Positions 5,609 through 13,795 of a stretch of DNA of 14,182 nucleotides are shown here, piece by piece. The stretch is from Collinsella sp. (GTDB taxonomy: Bacteria > Actinomycetota > Coriobacteriia > Coriobacteriales > Coriobacteriaceae): contig DXMX01000043.1 in the NCBI GenBank assembly GCA_019413955.1, positions 1 to 14,182 on the forward strand, in the 5' to 3' direction. How positions within the stretch are numbered: position 1 is the stretch's first letter; each line of letters opens with the position of its first letter. The notes under the pieces were generated by a model. That model did no database searches, was not told the origin of the DNA, and saw only the letters and a program-made list of their open reading frames with translations. The translations under genes were made by a program, and so were the position numbers.

Positions 5609-5643
5609 GAATGTGACATGGGAACTGTCCCTTTGTCACATTC
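5609..5643. repeat. TGTGACA-type dispersed palindrome, copy 2
   Basis: GAATGTGACA (5609-5618) pairs with TGTCACATTC (5634-5643), and GGGA (5620-5623) with TCCC (5628-5631), around ACTG. It shares TGTGACA and CCTTTGTCACA with copy 1 at 5178-5206. The two copies bracket the small-peptide locus. Confidence 0.65.
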
Positions 5644-5666
5644 CAAATATTGCCTTTACGTGTTGA

Positions 5667-5711
5667 TGCACACGGTGTGCAATAATACTCGCACTGTGCA
5701 ATAGCGCACAG
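5667..5711. promoter_or_regulatory. twin palindromic operators upstream of the TetR/activase operon
   Basis: TGCACAC-G-GTGTGCA (5667-5681) is a perfect 15-base palindrome. Just downstream, CTGTGC (5694-5699) and GCACAG (5706-5711) form a second inverted repeat with a 6-base centre. Both sites share TGTGCAATA (5676-5684 and 5695-5703), 19 bases apart. An AATAAT -10-like box (5681-5686) sits between them. They fit autoregulation by the TetR protein encoded 22 bases downstream; a clear -35 was not identified. Confidence 0.6.
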
Positions 5712-5732
5712 GCTGAGTAACAAGGAGGACGC

Positions 5733-6443
5733 TTGTCCCAGCTCGAGAAATGCGATCGCCGGTCCCTTCGCTCGCAGCGTGCCCTTCGCCAGGCGCTTGC
5801 CAGCGAGCTTGCCGAAAGCGGCGACCTTTCGCGCATTAACGTCGCGTCGCTCACCGAGCGCGCCGGCCTTACGCGCCGCACGTTCTATTCGCACTACCGC
5901 GATATCCCCGACTTTATCAGCCAGATCGAGGACGGCTTGCTGGCCGAGATCCGTGAGCGCATTGAGCTCATCACCGCAGCTCAGCTGCCCGATCTCTACC
6001 ACAACATCGATGAGCTCGAGCCGGCGCCCGGTTCGGTTGATTTGCTGCGTTATCTTGCGGCCAACCGCGACTTAATCGGTGCGCTGCTGGGTCCGGGCGG
6101 CGACCAGGCCTTCATTAAAAGGATCATCGACACCGCTCGTGAGGCTGTGGTGCCGCGTGCACAGACGGGCATTTTGGGCCTGGCACTGGGCACGTTCTTT
6201 GACTACTACGTTACCTACGTCGTGAGTGCCGAGGTCGGCATGATTCAGCGCTGGTTTGAGCGTGGGCTCACCGAATCGCCCGAGGCCATGGCGCGCATTA
6301 TGACGGTGCTCGCTTTTGTGCGCCCTGGTGACCTGTATGGTCAACCCATCGATATCAACGTGCCAGAATACGGCATGAAGCTATTGAACTTACAGCTCGA
6401 GGACGCGGCCGACACCGCCGCAACCGTCGAGTCCAACAACTAA
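5733..6443 (+). CDS. TetR-family regulator of the activase operon
   Basis: DNA-binding regulator, 236 residues. I chose the TTG at 5733 because AAGGAGGA (5722-5729) lies just upstream. The N-terminal region has RSQRALRQALASELAE, then INVASLTERAGLTRRTFYSHYRDIPDFI, the TetR helix-turn-helix (about residues 14-60); the C-terminal half is helical and lacks a recognisable ligand motif. The gene ends 12 bases before the 1595-residue activase gene, so both are almost surely co-transcribed, and two palindromes upstream are probable binding sites for its own product. I infer that it senses a metabolite linked to the activase's pathway. Confidence 0.88.
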   Translation: MSQLEKCDRRSLRSQRALRQALASELAESGDLSRINVASLTERAGLTRRTFYSHYRDIPDFISQIEDGLLAEIRERIELITAAQLPDLYHNIDELEPAPGSVDLLRYLAANRDLIGALLGPGGDQAFIKRIIDTAREAVVPRAQTGILGLALGTFFDYYVTYVVSAEVGMIQRWFERGLTESPEAMARIMTVLAFVRPGDLYGQPIDINVPEYGMKLLNLQLEDAADTAATVESNN

Positions 6444-6455
6444 GAGGAGAGACAG

Positions 6456-9400
6456 ATGAGCAAACTCGTCGAAGGCATTAAGGACCGTATGGTTGCTGCC
6501 GCGCGCGAGGCCGCGCCCGCCGTGGTGGACGCCGCGCAGAAGGCCGCGACCGCGGCTGCCGAGAAGGTTGCCGAGGCAGTTGCCGATGCCAAGAACGCGG
6601 CAGGGGAGACGTCCGTCGCTAGCGAGCCCGCCACCGCCGCCGAGCCCGTAGCCGCCACCGCCGCCCACGCCCCCGAAGGCGCGATCTTCAACCCCGACTA
6701 CGCCCACGGCAACCTGCACCTGGGCATCGACGTGGGCTCCACCACCGTTAAACTCGCCGTGCTCAACGACGACAACCAGATCGTCTATGCCAAGTACCAG
6801 CGCCACCACACCGACGTCCGTGCCTGCGCCCGCGACCTGTTCGAGGGCGCTGCGACTGTGCTGCCGACGGCCCAGATGACCTGCGCCATCACCGGCTCGG
6901 GCGGCCTTCTGCTGTCCCAGTGGCTCGACCTGGAGTTTGTCCAGGAGGTCATCGCCAGTAAGCGTGCCGTCGAGACCCTTATCCCGGCCACCGATGTCGC
7001 CATCGAGCTGGGCGGCGAAGACGCCAAGATCATCTACTTCGATAACGGCATCGAGCAGCGCATGAACGGTACCTGCGCCGGCGGTACGGGCGCGTTCATC
7101 GATCAGATGGCAACCCTGCTGCACACCGACGCCAGTGGCCTCAACGAGCTCGCGGCCAACGCCACCACCATCTATCCCATTGCCAGCCGCTGCGGCGTTT
7201 TTGCCAAGACCGACGTGCAGCCGCTACTCAACGAAGGCGCCCGCCCCGAGGACGTGGCCGCCTCCATCTTCCAGGCCGTCGTGACCCAGACCATCTCGGG
7301 CCTGGCGTGCGGCCGTCCCATCCGCGGCAACGTCGCCTTCCTGGGCGGCCCGCTGCAGTACCTCTCCGAGCTGCGCCACCGCTTCTACCTCACGCTCAAT
7401 CTGGACGAGGAGCACCGTATCGTGCCCCAAAACGCTCACCTGTTTGTGGCGAGCGGCGCCGCCATGGCGCACGAGTCCAACAAGCTCAGCACGTTCCCGC
7501 AGCTCATCGAGGCCATCGATGCCCTGGGTGACACGCAGGGTGCCGAGGTCGAGCGTCTGGATCCGCTCTTTGCCACTGACGAGGACTTTGCCGAGTTCAA
7601 AACCCGCCACGACCAGGAAGTCGTCCCCAAGGGCAAGCTCGACGGCTACACCGGCCGCGTGTTCATCGGCATCGACGCCGGTTCCACCACCATGAAGGCC
7701 GCGCTCGTGGGCGAGGACGGCCAGCTGTTGCACACCTGGTACGGCAACAACAACGGTGACATCCTGGGCACGGCCAAGGTCATCATGGCCGATTTCTACA
7801 ACCACATCCCCGCCGGCTGCACCATCGGCCACGTGACTACCACGGGCTACGGCGAGGCGCTGCTCATCGAGGCGCTCAAGGCCGATTCCGGAGAGATTGA
7901 GACCGTTGCGCACCTGCGCGGCGCCAAGGCATTCCTGCCGGGTGTCGAGTTCATCCTCGACATCGGCGGCCAGGACATGAAGTGCCTGCGCGTCAAGGAC
8001 GGCGTGATCGAGCACATCATGCTCAACGAGGCCTGCTCGTCGGGTTGCGGTAGCTTTATCGAGAGCTTCGCCGTGTCTATGAACATGGACGTGCGCGCGT
8101 TCGCCAACGCTGCGATCCATGCCAAGGCCCCGGTCGACCTGGGCAGCCGCTGCACGGTCTTTATGAACTCGCGCGTCAAGCAGGCGCAAAAGGAAGGCGC
8201 CACGGTGGGCGACATTGCGGCCGGCCTGTCCTATTCCGTCATCAAGAACGCCCTGTTCAAGGTCATTAAGCTGCGCGACCCCAAGGAGATTGGCAGCCAA
8301 GTGATCGTCCAGGGCGGCACCTTTATGTCCGACGCCACGCTGCGTGCGTTTGAGCAGCTCACCGGCGTTCATGCCGTGCGTCCCGACATCGCCGGCTGCA
8401 TGGGCGCCTATGGTGCGGCCCTGCTCGCCCGCGATCGCGCCGGTGCCGATGGCACCTCGACCATCCTTTCGGCTGAGGACATCGCGCACCTTACCGTGAC
8501 GCAAAAGCATGTCCGCTGCGGCCGTTGCTCCAACAACTGCCAGCTCACCGTCAACGACTTTGGCGGCGGCAGGCGCTTCATTACCGGCAACCGCTGCGAG
8601 AAGGGCGCCGGCCACAAAAAGCAGAAGACCGAGGCCCCCAACCTCTTCAAAAAGAAAAACGAGCTGCTGTTTAACCGCGAGGTGCTGAGCCCCGACGAGG
8701 CCCCGCGCGGCACCGTCGGCATCCCCCGCGCGCTCAACATGTACGAGAACTACCCCTTCTGGCACGCGTTCTTTACGCGCTTGGGCTTTAGCGTGCAGCT
8801 GTCCGACCAGTCGAGCAAGAAGACCTACCAGGCGGGCATCGAGTCCATGCCGTCCGAGAGCGTGTGCTACCCGGCAAAGATGAGCCACGGCCATGTGATG
8901 AACCTTATCGACCGCGATGTCGACTTCATTTGGATGCCGTGCGTGCGCTGGGAGCGCAAGGAGGACCCGACGGCTGGCAACTGCTATAACTGCCCCATCG
9001 TCATGAGCTACCCCACGGCGTTGGCGCTCAATATTGACGAGATCCGCGAGCAGAACATCGAGTTCCTGTACCCGTTTGTGCCCTATCACGATAAGACCGA
9101 GCTCAAGCGCCGTCTGTACCAGGTGCTCGCCGTCGACCGTGTGGCCGATGCTGAGGCCGGTCGCGGTCGCGTGCGTGGACCCAAGATCACGCGCTCCGAG
9201 GTCGATGCCGCCGTCAACGCTGCCTTTGAGGCCGATGCGCGTTTCCACGAGGACATCCAGACTATGGGCGAGGAGGCTCTTAAGTGGGTCGAGGACCACG
9301 GCGGTCACGGCATCGTGCTCGCCGGTCGTCCCTACCATAACGACCCCGAGATCAACCATGCCCTGCCCGAGCTTATCTCGAGCTTTGGCTTTGCGGTCTT

Positions 9401-11243
9401 TACCGAGGATTCGCTCGCGCATCTGGTAAAGCCCGAGCGTCCGATTCGCGTCGTCGACCAGTGGATGTACCACAGCCGCCTGTACGCCGTCGCCCGCTTT
9501 GTGACGATGCGCAACGACCTGGACCTGATCCAGCTCAATTCCTTCGGCTGCGGTCTCGATGCCCTGACCACCGATCAGGTGCAGGAAATCCTGGAGGCCA
9601 GTGGCAAGATCTACACCGTGCTCAAGATCGACGAGGTGTCCAACCTGGGTGCTGCGCGCATCCGCATCCGCTCGCTCATGGCGGCGCTTAAGGACCAGGA
9701 GGCCGAGCGCCTGGCCGAGGCCACGGCCGCGGGCGAGGCATACGAGCAGGGCGATGCCGCGCCGGTGGCGCCCTCCACGGATGCCCCCGCGTTCGCGAGC
9801 CGCAAGCACACGTTTGAGGCTCAGCGCGAGAGTGCTTCGACCGCGTGGCCCAAGGTGCCCTTTACCGAGCAGATGCGCGAGGAGGGCTACACCATCCTGT
9901 GCCCGCAGATGGCGCCGATTCACTTTGACCTGGTCAAAGAGGTGTTCCGCGGTGCCGGCTACAACTTGGAGCTGCTGCCCTCGACCGATCACGATGCTGT
10001 CGAGGCCGGCCTGCGCTATGTGAACAATGACATTTGCTACCCGTCGATTCTGGTAACGGGCCAGATTATGGAGGCCATCGAGAGTGGTCGGTACGACCTG
10101 TCCAAGACAGCCGTGGTCATCAGCCAGACCGGTGGCGGCTGCCGTGCCACCAACTACATCGCACTCATCCGCAAGGCCCTGCGCGAGAGCGGCCACCCCG
10201 AGATTCCGGTGATCTCGCTTTCGGCCGTGGCGCTCGGCGAGGACAACCCCGGCTTTAAGATTACGCCGGCGCTGCTTAAGCAGGCAGTCTACGCGGTGCT
10301 CTTTGGCGACGTGATGATGCAGATGCTCTATCGTTGCCGCCCGTACGAGGCAACGCCCGGTGCTGCCAACGCACTCTACGAGGAGTACATGGCGCGTGCC
10401 CGCAAGCTGGCGCCTAAGTTCAACAGGCACAACTACACCAAGCTTGCGCGTGAGGCCATCCGCGCGTTCGACACTATGCCGCTCGTGGGCGAGGGTACCA
10501 AGCCGCGCGTGGGCGTGGTTGGCGAGATCTTGGTCAAGTTCCATCCCACAGCCAACAACCACGTGGTCGATGTCATCGAGCGCGAGGGCTGCGAGGCAGT
10601 GGTGCCGGGCCTGCTCGACTTCTTCCTGTACTCCATGAGCAACGCCGAGCTGCAGAAGGACGAGCTGGGAAGCTCTGCCACTACGCGCGCGGGCATGCAG
10701 GCGCTCATCAAGCTCGTGGACTGGATGCGTACGCCGGTGGAGGAGATGCTCGAAAAGTCCCGCCGCTTTGAGGCTCCCGAGCGCATCGGCACCATGGCCG
10801 ACAAGGCCCGCACGGTGCTTTCGGTGTGCAACAACATGGGCGAAGGCTGGCTGCTCACGGCCGAGATGCTCGACCTGATCGACCATGGCGCACCCAACAT
10901 CATCTGCACGCAGCCCTTCGCGTGCCTGCCCAACCACGTGGTGGGCAAGGCCGTGATCAAGGAGCTGCGCCGCCAACATCCCGAGAGCAACATCGTCGCG
11001 GTGGACTACGACCCCGGTGCATCCGAGGTCAACCAGCTCAACCGTATTAAGCTTATGATCAGCGTGGCAAAGGAGAACATGCGCGCCGGCAAGGGCTTTA
11101 AGCTCGAGAAGGTGGCGCCGCTCGCGATGGACGAGGTCACCGGCCAGATGCGTGCCCACGACGGCTGTGTGAGCTGCGGGCCGGCCAGCGAGGAAGCCGC
11201 TGCATCGGTCGCCAAGCGTCTGGGACGCGGCATTAAGAAGTAG
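6456..11243 (+). CDS. giant acyl-CoA dehydratase activase-related protein (two ATPase modules + DUF2229 + HgdB-like)
   Basis: 1595 residues with AGAGGAGAG upstream. Residues 1-75 are Ala/Lys/Glu-rich and helical, unlike an activase. First ASKHA ATPase module: LGIDVGSTTVKLAVL (from about 89), with cysteines C207 (CAGGTGAFID) and C246 (SRCGVFAK), the positions that hold the dimer-bridging [4Fe-4S] cluster in HgdC-type activases. Second module: IGIDAGSTTMKAALV (about 404), with C527 (EACSSGCGSF) and C566 (SRCTVF). A CxxCxxxC plus Cys cluster follows (688, 691, 695, 714), then a DUF2229-like region with SVCYPAK (C804), C829, C843 and C846. An HgdB-like region follows, with CPQMAP (1149), NDICYP (1194) and TGGGCRATNY (1229). 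The C-terminus has CVSCG (1571-1574). Related enzymes use ATP to drive electrons into 2-hydroxyacyl-CoA dehydratases or benzoyl-CoA reductase. For this fused family the reaction is unknown; a cytosolic ATP-driven redox role is inferred. Confidence 0.9.
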   Translation: MSKLVEGIKDRMVAAAREAAPAVVDAAQKAATAAAEKVAEAVADAKNAAGETSVASEPATAAEPVAATAAHAPEGAIFNPDYAHGNLHLGIDVGSTTVKLAVLNDDNQIVYAKYQRHHTDVRACARDLFEGAATVLPTAQMTCAITGSGGLLLSQWLDLEFVQEVIASKRAVETLIPATDVAIELGGEDAKIIYFDNGIEQRMNGTCAGGTGAFIDQMATLLHTDASGLNELAANATTIYPIASRCGVFAKTDVQPLLNEGARPEDVAASIFQAVVTQTISGLACGRPIRGNVAFLGGPLQYLSELRHRFYLTLNLDEEHRIVPQNAHLFVASGAAMAHESNKLSTFPQLIEAIDALGDTQGAEVERLDPLFATDEDFAEFKTRHDQEVVPKGKLDGYTGRVFIGIDAGSTTMKAALVGEDGQLLHTWYGNNNGDILGTAKVIMADFYNHIPAGCTIGHVTTTGYGEALLIEALKADSGEIETVAHLRGAKAFLPGVEFILDIGGQDMKCLRVKDGVIEHIMLNEACSSGCGSFIESFAVSMNMDVRAFANAAIHAKAPVDLGSRCTVFMNSRVKQAQKEGATVGDIAAGLSYSVIKNALFKVIKLRDPKEIGSQVIVQGGTFMSDATLRAFEQLTGVHAVRPDIAGCMGAYGAALLARDRAGADGTSTILSAEDIAHLTVTQKHVRCGRCSNNCQLTVNDFGGGRRFITGNRCEKGAGHKKQKTEAPNLFKKKNELLFNREVLSPDEAPRGTVGIPRALNMYENYPFWHAFFTRLGFSVQLSDQSSKKTYQAGIESMPSESVCYPAKMSHGHVMNLIDRDVDFIWMPCVRWERKEDPTAGNCYNCPIVMSYPTALALNIDEIREQNIEFLYPFVPYHDKTELKRRLYQVLAVDRVADAEAGRGRVRGPKITRSEVDAAVNAAFEADARFHEDIQTMGEEALKWVEDHGGHGIVLAGRPYHNDPEINHALPELISSFGFAVFTEDSLAHLVKPERPIRVVDQWMYHSRLYAVARFVTMRNDLDLIQLNSFGCGLDALTTDQVQEILEASGKIYTVLKIDEVSNLGAARIRIRSLMAALKDQEAERLAEATAAGEAYEQGDAAPVAPSTDAPAFASRKHTFEAQRESASTAWPKVPFTEQMREEGYTILCPQMAPIHFDLVKEVFRGAGYNLELLPSTDHDAVEAGLRYVNNDICYPSILVTGQIMEAIESGRYDLSKTAVVISQTGGGCRATNYIALIRKALRESGHPEIPVISLSAVALGEDNPGFKITPALLKQAVYAVLFGDVMMQMLYRCRPYEATPGAANALYEEYMARARKLAPKFNRHNYTKLAREAIRAFDTMPLVGEGTKPRVGVVGEILVKFHPTANNHVVDVIEREGCEAVVPGLLDFFLYSMSNAELQKDELGSSATTRAGMQALIKLVDWMRTPVEEMLEKSRRFEAPERIGTMADKARTVLSVCNNMGEGWLLTAEMLDLIDHGAPNIICTQPFACLPNHVVGKAVIKELRRQHPESNIVAVDYDPGASEVNQLNRIKLMISVAKENMRAGKGFKLEKVAPLAMDEVTGQMRAHDGCVSCGPASEEAAASVAKRLGRGIKK

Positions 11244-11271
11244 CTGGCCTGCTATGGGCTAGATATGAGAC

Positions 11272-11308
11272 AAACGGGTGGTAGCCGTACCGGCTACCAC
11301 CCGTTTTT
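11272..11308 (+). terminator. strong intrinsic terminator of the TetR/activase operon
   Basis: The arm at 11272-11287 (AAACGGGTGGTAGCCG) pairs perfectly with 11291-11306 around TAC, and the stem runs into TTTTT at 11304-11308. It begins about 30 bases after the activase stop. Confidence 0.92.
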
Positions 11309-11328
11309 GCTGGACATATGTTGCGCAA

Positions 11329-11838
11329 ATGACCTTGCTACAGCCTTCCGTGGGCTTGTCCGATTTTTGGGCCGGTTCGGGCTTTGAGGACAAGTTGCTG
11401 CAGGCCCAAGGCGATTTTTCGCTCAACGCGGGCCAACATAGCGTGACCTATCTGCCAAGTTCTGACACGGCAACGACCGGTCGCTACCAAGTGCTGCTGT
11501 ACGACAACAACTTTGGTGCGGCCGAAAGCTATCCCAAGTTCGACTGGGGCCAGCTGGGTGCCGCGGTGGTGACCGACTACAGCCGCGGCTCGCATTCGTT
11601 TGGGCGCATCTTTACGGTGGACGAGGTGGCACGCACCTACGGGCTCGAAGACCAGATCGCGGTGCCGTTCTCGGGCTACGTTAGCAGTGTGCAGCGCGTC
11701 GGCAATTCGAACAGCATGCTCGTGGCATCGGGTCAGGCCAAGACCTTCACCGAGTACGACCGCTACGGTCTACCCATCGCCACCTACGAGATGGAAGCCG
11801 ATAAGTACATCTACCGCGTGTACAAGTACGAGCTGTAG
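11329..11838 (+). pseudogene. C-terminal remnant of an aryl-sulfate sulfotransferase
   Basis: An open frame of about 169 codons, far short of the 500-600 residues of the family. Its end resembles the C-terminal part of arylsulfotransferases (PF05935-type, which move sulfate between phenolic compounds): GQHSVTYLPSS with a His where the family has a conserved one, then YQVLLYDNNFG, SRGSHSFGRIFTVDE, MLVASGQAKTFTEYD and IYRVYKYEL at the very end. There is no plausible start: the GTG at 11278 lies inside a terminator hairpin, and the ATG at 11329 has no ribosome-binding site. An in-frame stop at 11260 shows that the N-terminal part is gone. I call it a decayed gene; the remaining frame has no internal stop, so decay may be recent. 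Confidence 0.65.
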
Positions 11839-11988
11839 GGCCGCGCTTAGGTTTGACCAATGGAGTATGAAAACACGCCGTTCGCCGATGCCCCCTCCGC
11901 GAGTAGCAGCCATATGGTTTGATATCAGAAACATATAGTTGTCGCCAGCCTGCTGGCGACGTTCCCCCTGATATCGGAGGTTCCAGGT
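11839..11988. promoter_or_regulatory. structured leader with nested stem-loops
   Basis: GATATCAG (11921-11928) and CTGATATC (11968-11975) enclose a second stem, GTCGCCAGC/GCTGGCGAC (11941-11949, 11952-11960). The ribosome-binding site GGAGG (11976-11980) starts directly after the outer stem. Alternative pairings exist: GAAACATA (11928-11935) with TATGTTTC (11988-11995), which covers the leader ATG, and ATAGTTGT (11935-11942) with ACAACTAT (12008-12015). It does not match a riboswitch class I know. No clear promoter is seen; TATAGT at 11934-11939 is too close to the stem to be convincing. Confidence 0.45.
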
Positions 11989-12027
11989 ATGTTTCGTGCT
12001 CCGTTAAACAACTATCGGTTGGGCTAA
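11989..12027 (+). CDS. 12-codon leader peptide (uORF)
   Basis: ATG 11989 with GGAGG 8 bases upstream encodes MFRAPLNNYRLG and stops at TAA 12025-12027, one base before the ATG of the next gene. The spacing and ribosome-binding site are better than those of the downstream gene, which has no clear site of its own, so translation of the two is probably coupled. It could be a regulatory leader or only a feature that brings ribosomes to the next start. Confidence 0.45.
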   Translation: MFRAPLNNYRLG

Positions 12028-12028
12028 C

Positions 12029-12478
12029 ATGGGTCGCCGTGCTATTTCGATAACCCTTGCAGTGGTCTGCCTGGCTGTGCTCTTGGGCGCTACAGGGCTG
12101 TTTGCTATAAGCCGAGAAACGTCCTATATGCAGGAATGTGCTTCCGAAGGGTTTGCCATTGATGGTTACTATCGGGATGACAAAACGAGTCTGGAAACCC
12201 TGGCTTTTCTTGAGGAGGACAACTGTCGATGGCAGCTGGTCGACCAAGACGGAATCTGCACAGACGGGCAGTTTAAGCGTACGGATGACCCCAACATCCT
12301 GGTATTAAAGAAGGAAAACGGCAAAGAATTCGGTACGGTTCACGTTGCGTATATATCGCGCCGACGCAATCAGGGGCAGATTTACCTAATTAGAGATACT
12401 AAGGTGACCCGATTTTATCTTGTGAGCACCGATCCGGCGTTTACGGTGGAGTCTGGCGATGTCGATCTGGACAGTTGA
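12029..12478 (+). CDS. small membrane-anchored or secreted protein, unknown function
   Basis: 149 residues. The N-terminus MGRRAISITL, then a hydrophobic stretch to about residue 27, forms a signal peptide or single membrane anchor; there is no lipobox. The rest is polar and probably outside the membrane, with cysteines at 37, 66 and 77 and motifs such as DGYYRDDKTSLETL and CRWQLVDQDGICTDGQF. I recognise no family. The start follows the leader ORF stop by one base and lacks its own ribosome-binding site. A GC-rich hairpin at 12499-12529 follows the gene. Confidence 0.75.
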   Translation: MGRRAISITLAVVCLAVLLGATGLFAISRETSYMQECASEGFAIDGYYRDDKTSLETLAFLEEDNCRWQLVDQDGICTDGQFKRTDDPNILVLKKENGKEFGTVHVAYISRRRNQGQIYLIRDTKVTRFYLVSTDPAFTVESGDVDLDS

Positions 12479-12498
12479 TTCACGGCAATAAAACAGCG

Positions 12499-12529
12499 AG
12501 CGGGGCGCGGGTGTGAACTGCACCCCGCT
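12499..12529. terminator. hairpin between convergent genes
   Basis: AGCGGGG (12499-12505) pairs with CCCCGCT (12523-12529). On the minus strand it is followed by TGTTTTATTG, a fair U-tract, so it best fits termination of the DUF389 gene, whose stop is at 12604. On the plus strand only ATTTGC follows. Confidence 0.55.
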
Positions 12530-12603
12530 ATTTGCTCGTGTCCGTATCGCATCTGCGCCTCGTCGTAACTTGCGTCCGTGCAGGCATTCATCCCGCGCCG
12601 GCA

Positions 12604-13743
12604 TCACTTCACATCGAACTCCACGCGGTCGAGTTCGGGCACGTTGAGGTCGATGAGCTTGCGGGCTACGTGGCGGTCGTGCGCCCCGAGCGCCTCGCTC
12701 GTTGTCACATGGGCGACAACCTCGCGCTCGACGATGCCCTCTTCCTCGCCTTCGGTAGCCGAGGTCTCGACGGCGACGGTGTAATCTTTAAAACCCGGCA
12801 GCACCGCGGCAAGCTCGCGCGTGGTTTCGGTGACGCCGTAGCCGTCCTGTACGCCTGCCTGCGCCGAGCCAATAGACCCCGCCGTCATAACAATGCAGGG
12901 GATGGCAAAGATCACCGTGCCCACAACAATGCGGCGGCGTACTTTGCGCGACAGCTCGTCGACCTCGGCATTTTCCTCGGCTGTCACAATGCCGTCGCCG
13001 TTGAGGTCGCGCTTGAGCGGTACACGTAAAAGAAGCAATACGGCTTCGGCCGCCAGCGCGATAAAGACCACGTTGATGCCAAACTCATAAAGCGCCGAGA
13101 GAAATAGCGACCCGCTTGCGATGGCGATGCCGTAGCCCGCCGCGCACAGGGGCGGCATGAGCGCGGTCGCCACGGCCACGCCGGCGATGAGCGTGGCGGG
13201 TTCCTGGTCGCGCGAGTTGCCCAGGCCGCCCGCAAAGCCGCCCGCGAGCGCGACGGCAAGGTCCCACACAGTCGGTGTCGAATTGTCGATGATGGCGGCC
13301 GTGGTGGTGCCGAGGGACGAGAGCTTAAAGTACAACGTGGATGTGACCAGGCAAAAGGCCATTTGCAGCGCAAGGCTGGCGACGGCTTCGACGGTAATGT
13401 CGCGGTCGAGCGTGGCGATGCCATATGCCATGGCAAGGACCGATCCCATAAGCGGGCAGATGAGCATGGCGCCCACGATGGCGATGTCCGAATCGATATC
13501 GAGGCCGATGCTTGCGATGAGCATGGCGATGATGAGGATACACAGGTGAGAGCCAGTCAGACGCGCGCCGTTTACAAAACGCTTGCGGATCACGTGATAG
13601 GGCGCGCGTCCCTCGCGAATGTTGAATGCGCGCTTGAGGAAGCGGGTGATGTTTTCCATGGCTTCGCTATGAGCGGGGCGGATGCCGTGACGTCGATGAT
13701 GACGCTCGCGCAGTCGCTTGATCTGTTGTTTGTCGAGTTCCAT
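12604..13743 (-). CDS. DUF389 (TIGR00341-like) membrane protein with an EF-hand loop
   Basis: Integral membrane protein of unknown function, 379 residues from ATG 13743, which has GAGG 5 bases upstream. The frame is open to 13869, but the extra 42 residues look unlike protein and lack a ribosome-binding site. The N-terminal 80 residues are basic and soluble. Several hydrophobic helices follow with the family marks IAIVGAMLICPLMGSVLAMAYG and GVAVATALMPPLCAAGYG. Between two later helices lies DLNGDGIVTAEE (residues 246-257, bases 12973-13008), which fits the EF-hand calcium-loop pattern (D1, N3, D5, G6, V8, E12). I do not know this as a usual feature of the family. The C-terminal part is soluble and acidic. 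Neighbours give no clue to its role. Confidence 0.88.
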   Translation of the reverse strand: MELDKQQIKRLRERHHRRHGIRPAHSEAMENITRFLKRAFNIREGRAPYHVIRKRFVNGARLTGSHLCILIIAMLIASIGLDIDSDIAIVGAMLICPLMGSVLAMAYGIATLDRDITVEAVASLALQMAFCLVTSTLYFKLSSLGTTTAAIIDNSTPTVWDLAVALAGGFAGGLGNSRDQEPATLIAGVAVATALMPPLCAAGYGIAIASGSLFLSALYEFGINVVFIALAAEAVLLLLRVPLKRDLNGDGIVTAEENAEVDELSRKVRRRIVVGTVIFAIPCIVMTAGSIGSAQAGVQDGYGVTETTRELAAVLPGFKDYTVAVETSATEGEEEGIVEREVVAHVTTSEALGAHDRHVARKLIDLNVPELDRVEFDVK

Positions 13744-13758
13744 GTCCACCTCGTTCCA

Positions 13759-13795
13759 GCGCGGTCCGCGCAACGCGCCCGTTGTCCTAACTCTA
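13759..13795 (-). promoter_or_regulatory. possible promoter/operator of the DUF389 gene
   Basis: On the minus strand, TGTAGAGT puts a -10-like TAGAGT at 13795-13790, about 45 bases before the start codon; no good -35 is visible. Between it and the ribosome-binding site lies a perfect 13-base palindrome, GCGCGG-T-CCGCGC (13759-13771). Confidence 0.3.

Noticed and set aside
7224..11159. 1311-codon open frame on the minus strand opposite the activase gene
   Set aside because: It mirrors the strong GC-rich codon bias of the real gene. The product is a low-complexity His/Val/Leu/Arg-rich chain without recognisable domains, while the plus strand has clear motifs throughout.
11278..11328. GTG start for the sulfotransferase-like frame
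   Set aside because: It lies inside the hairpin of a strong terminator and the encoded residues do not fit the family.
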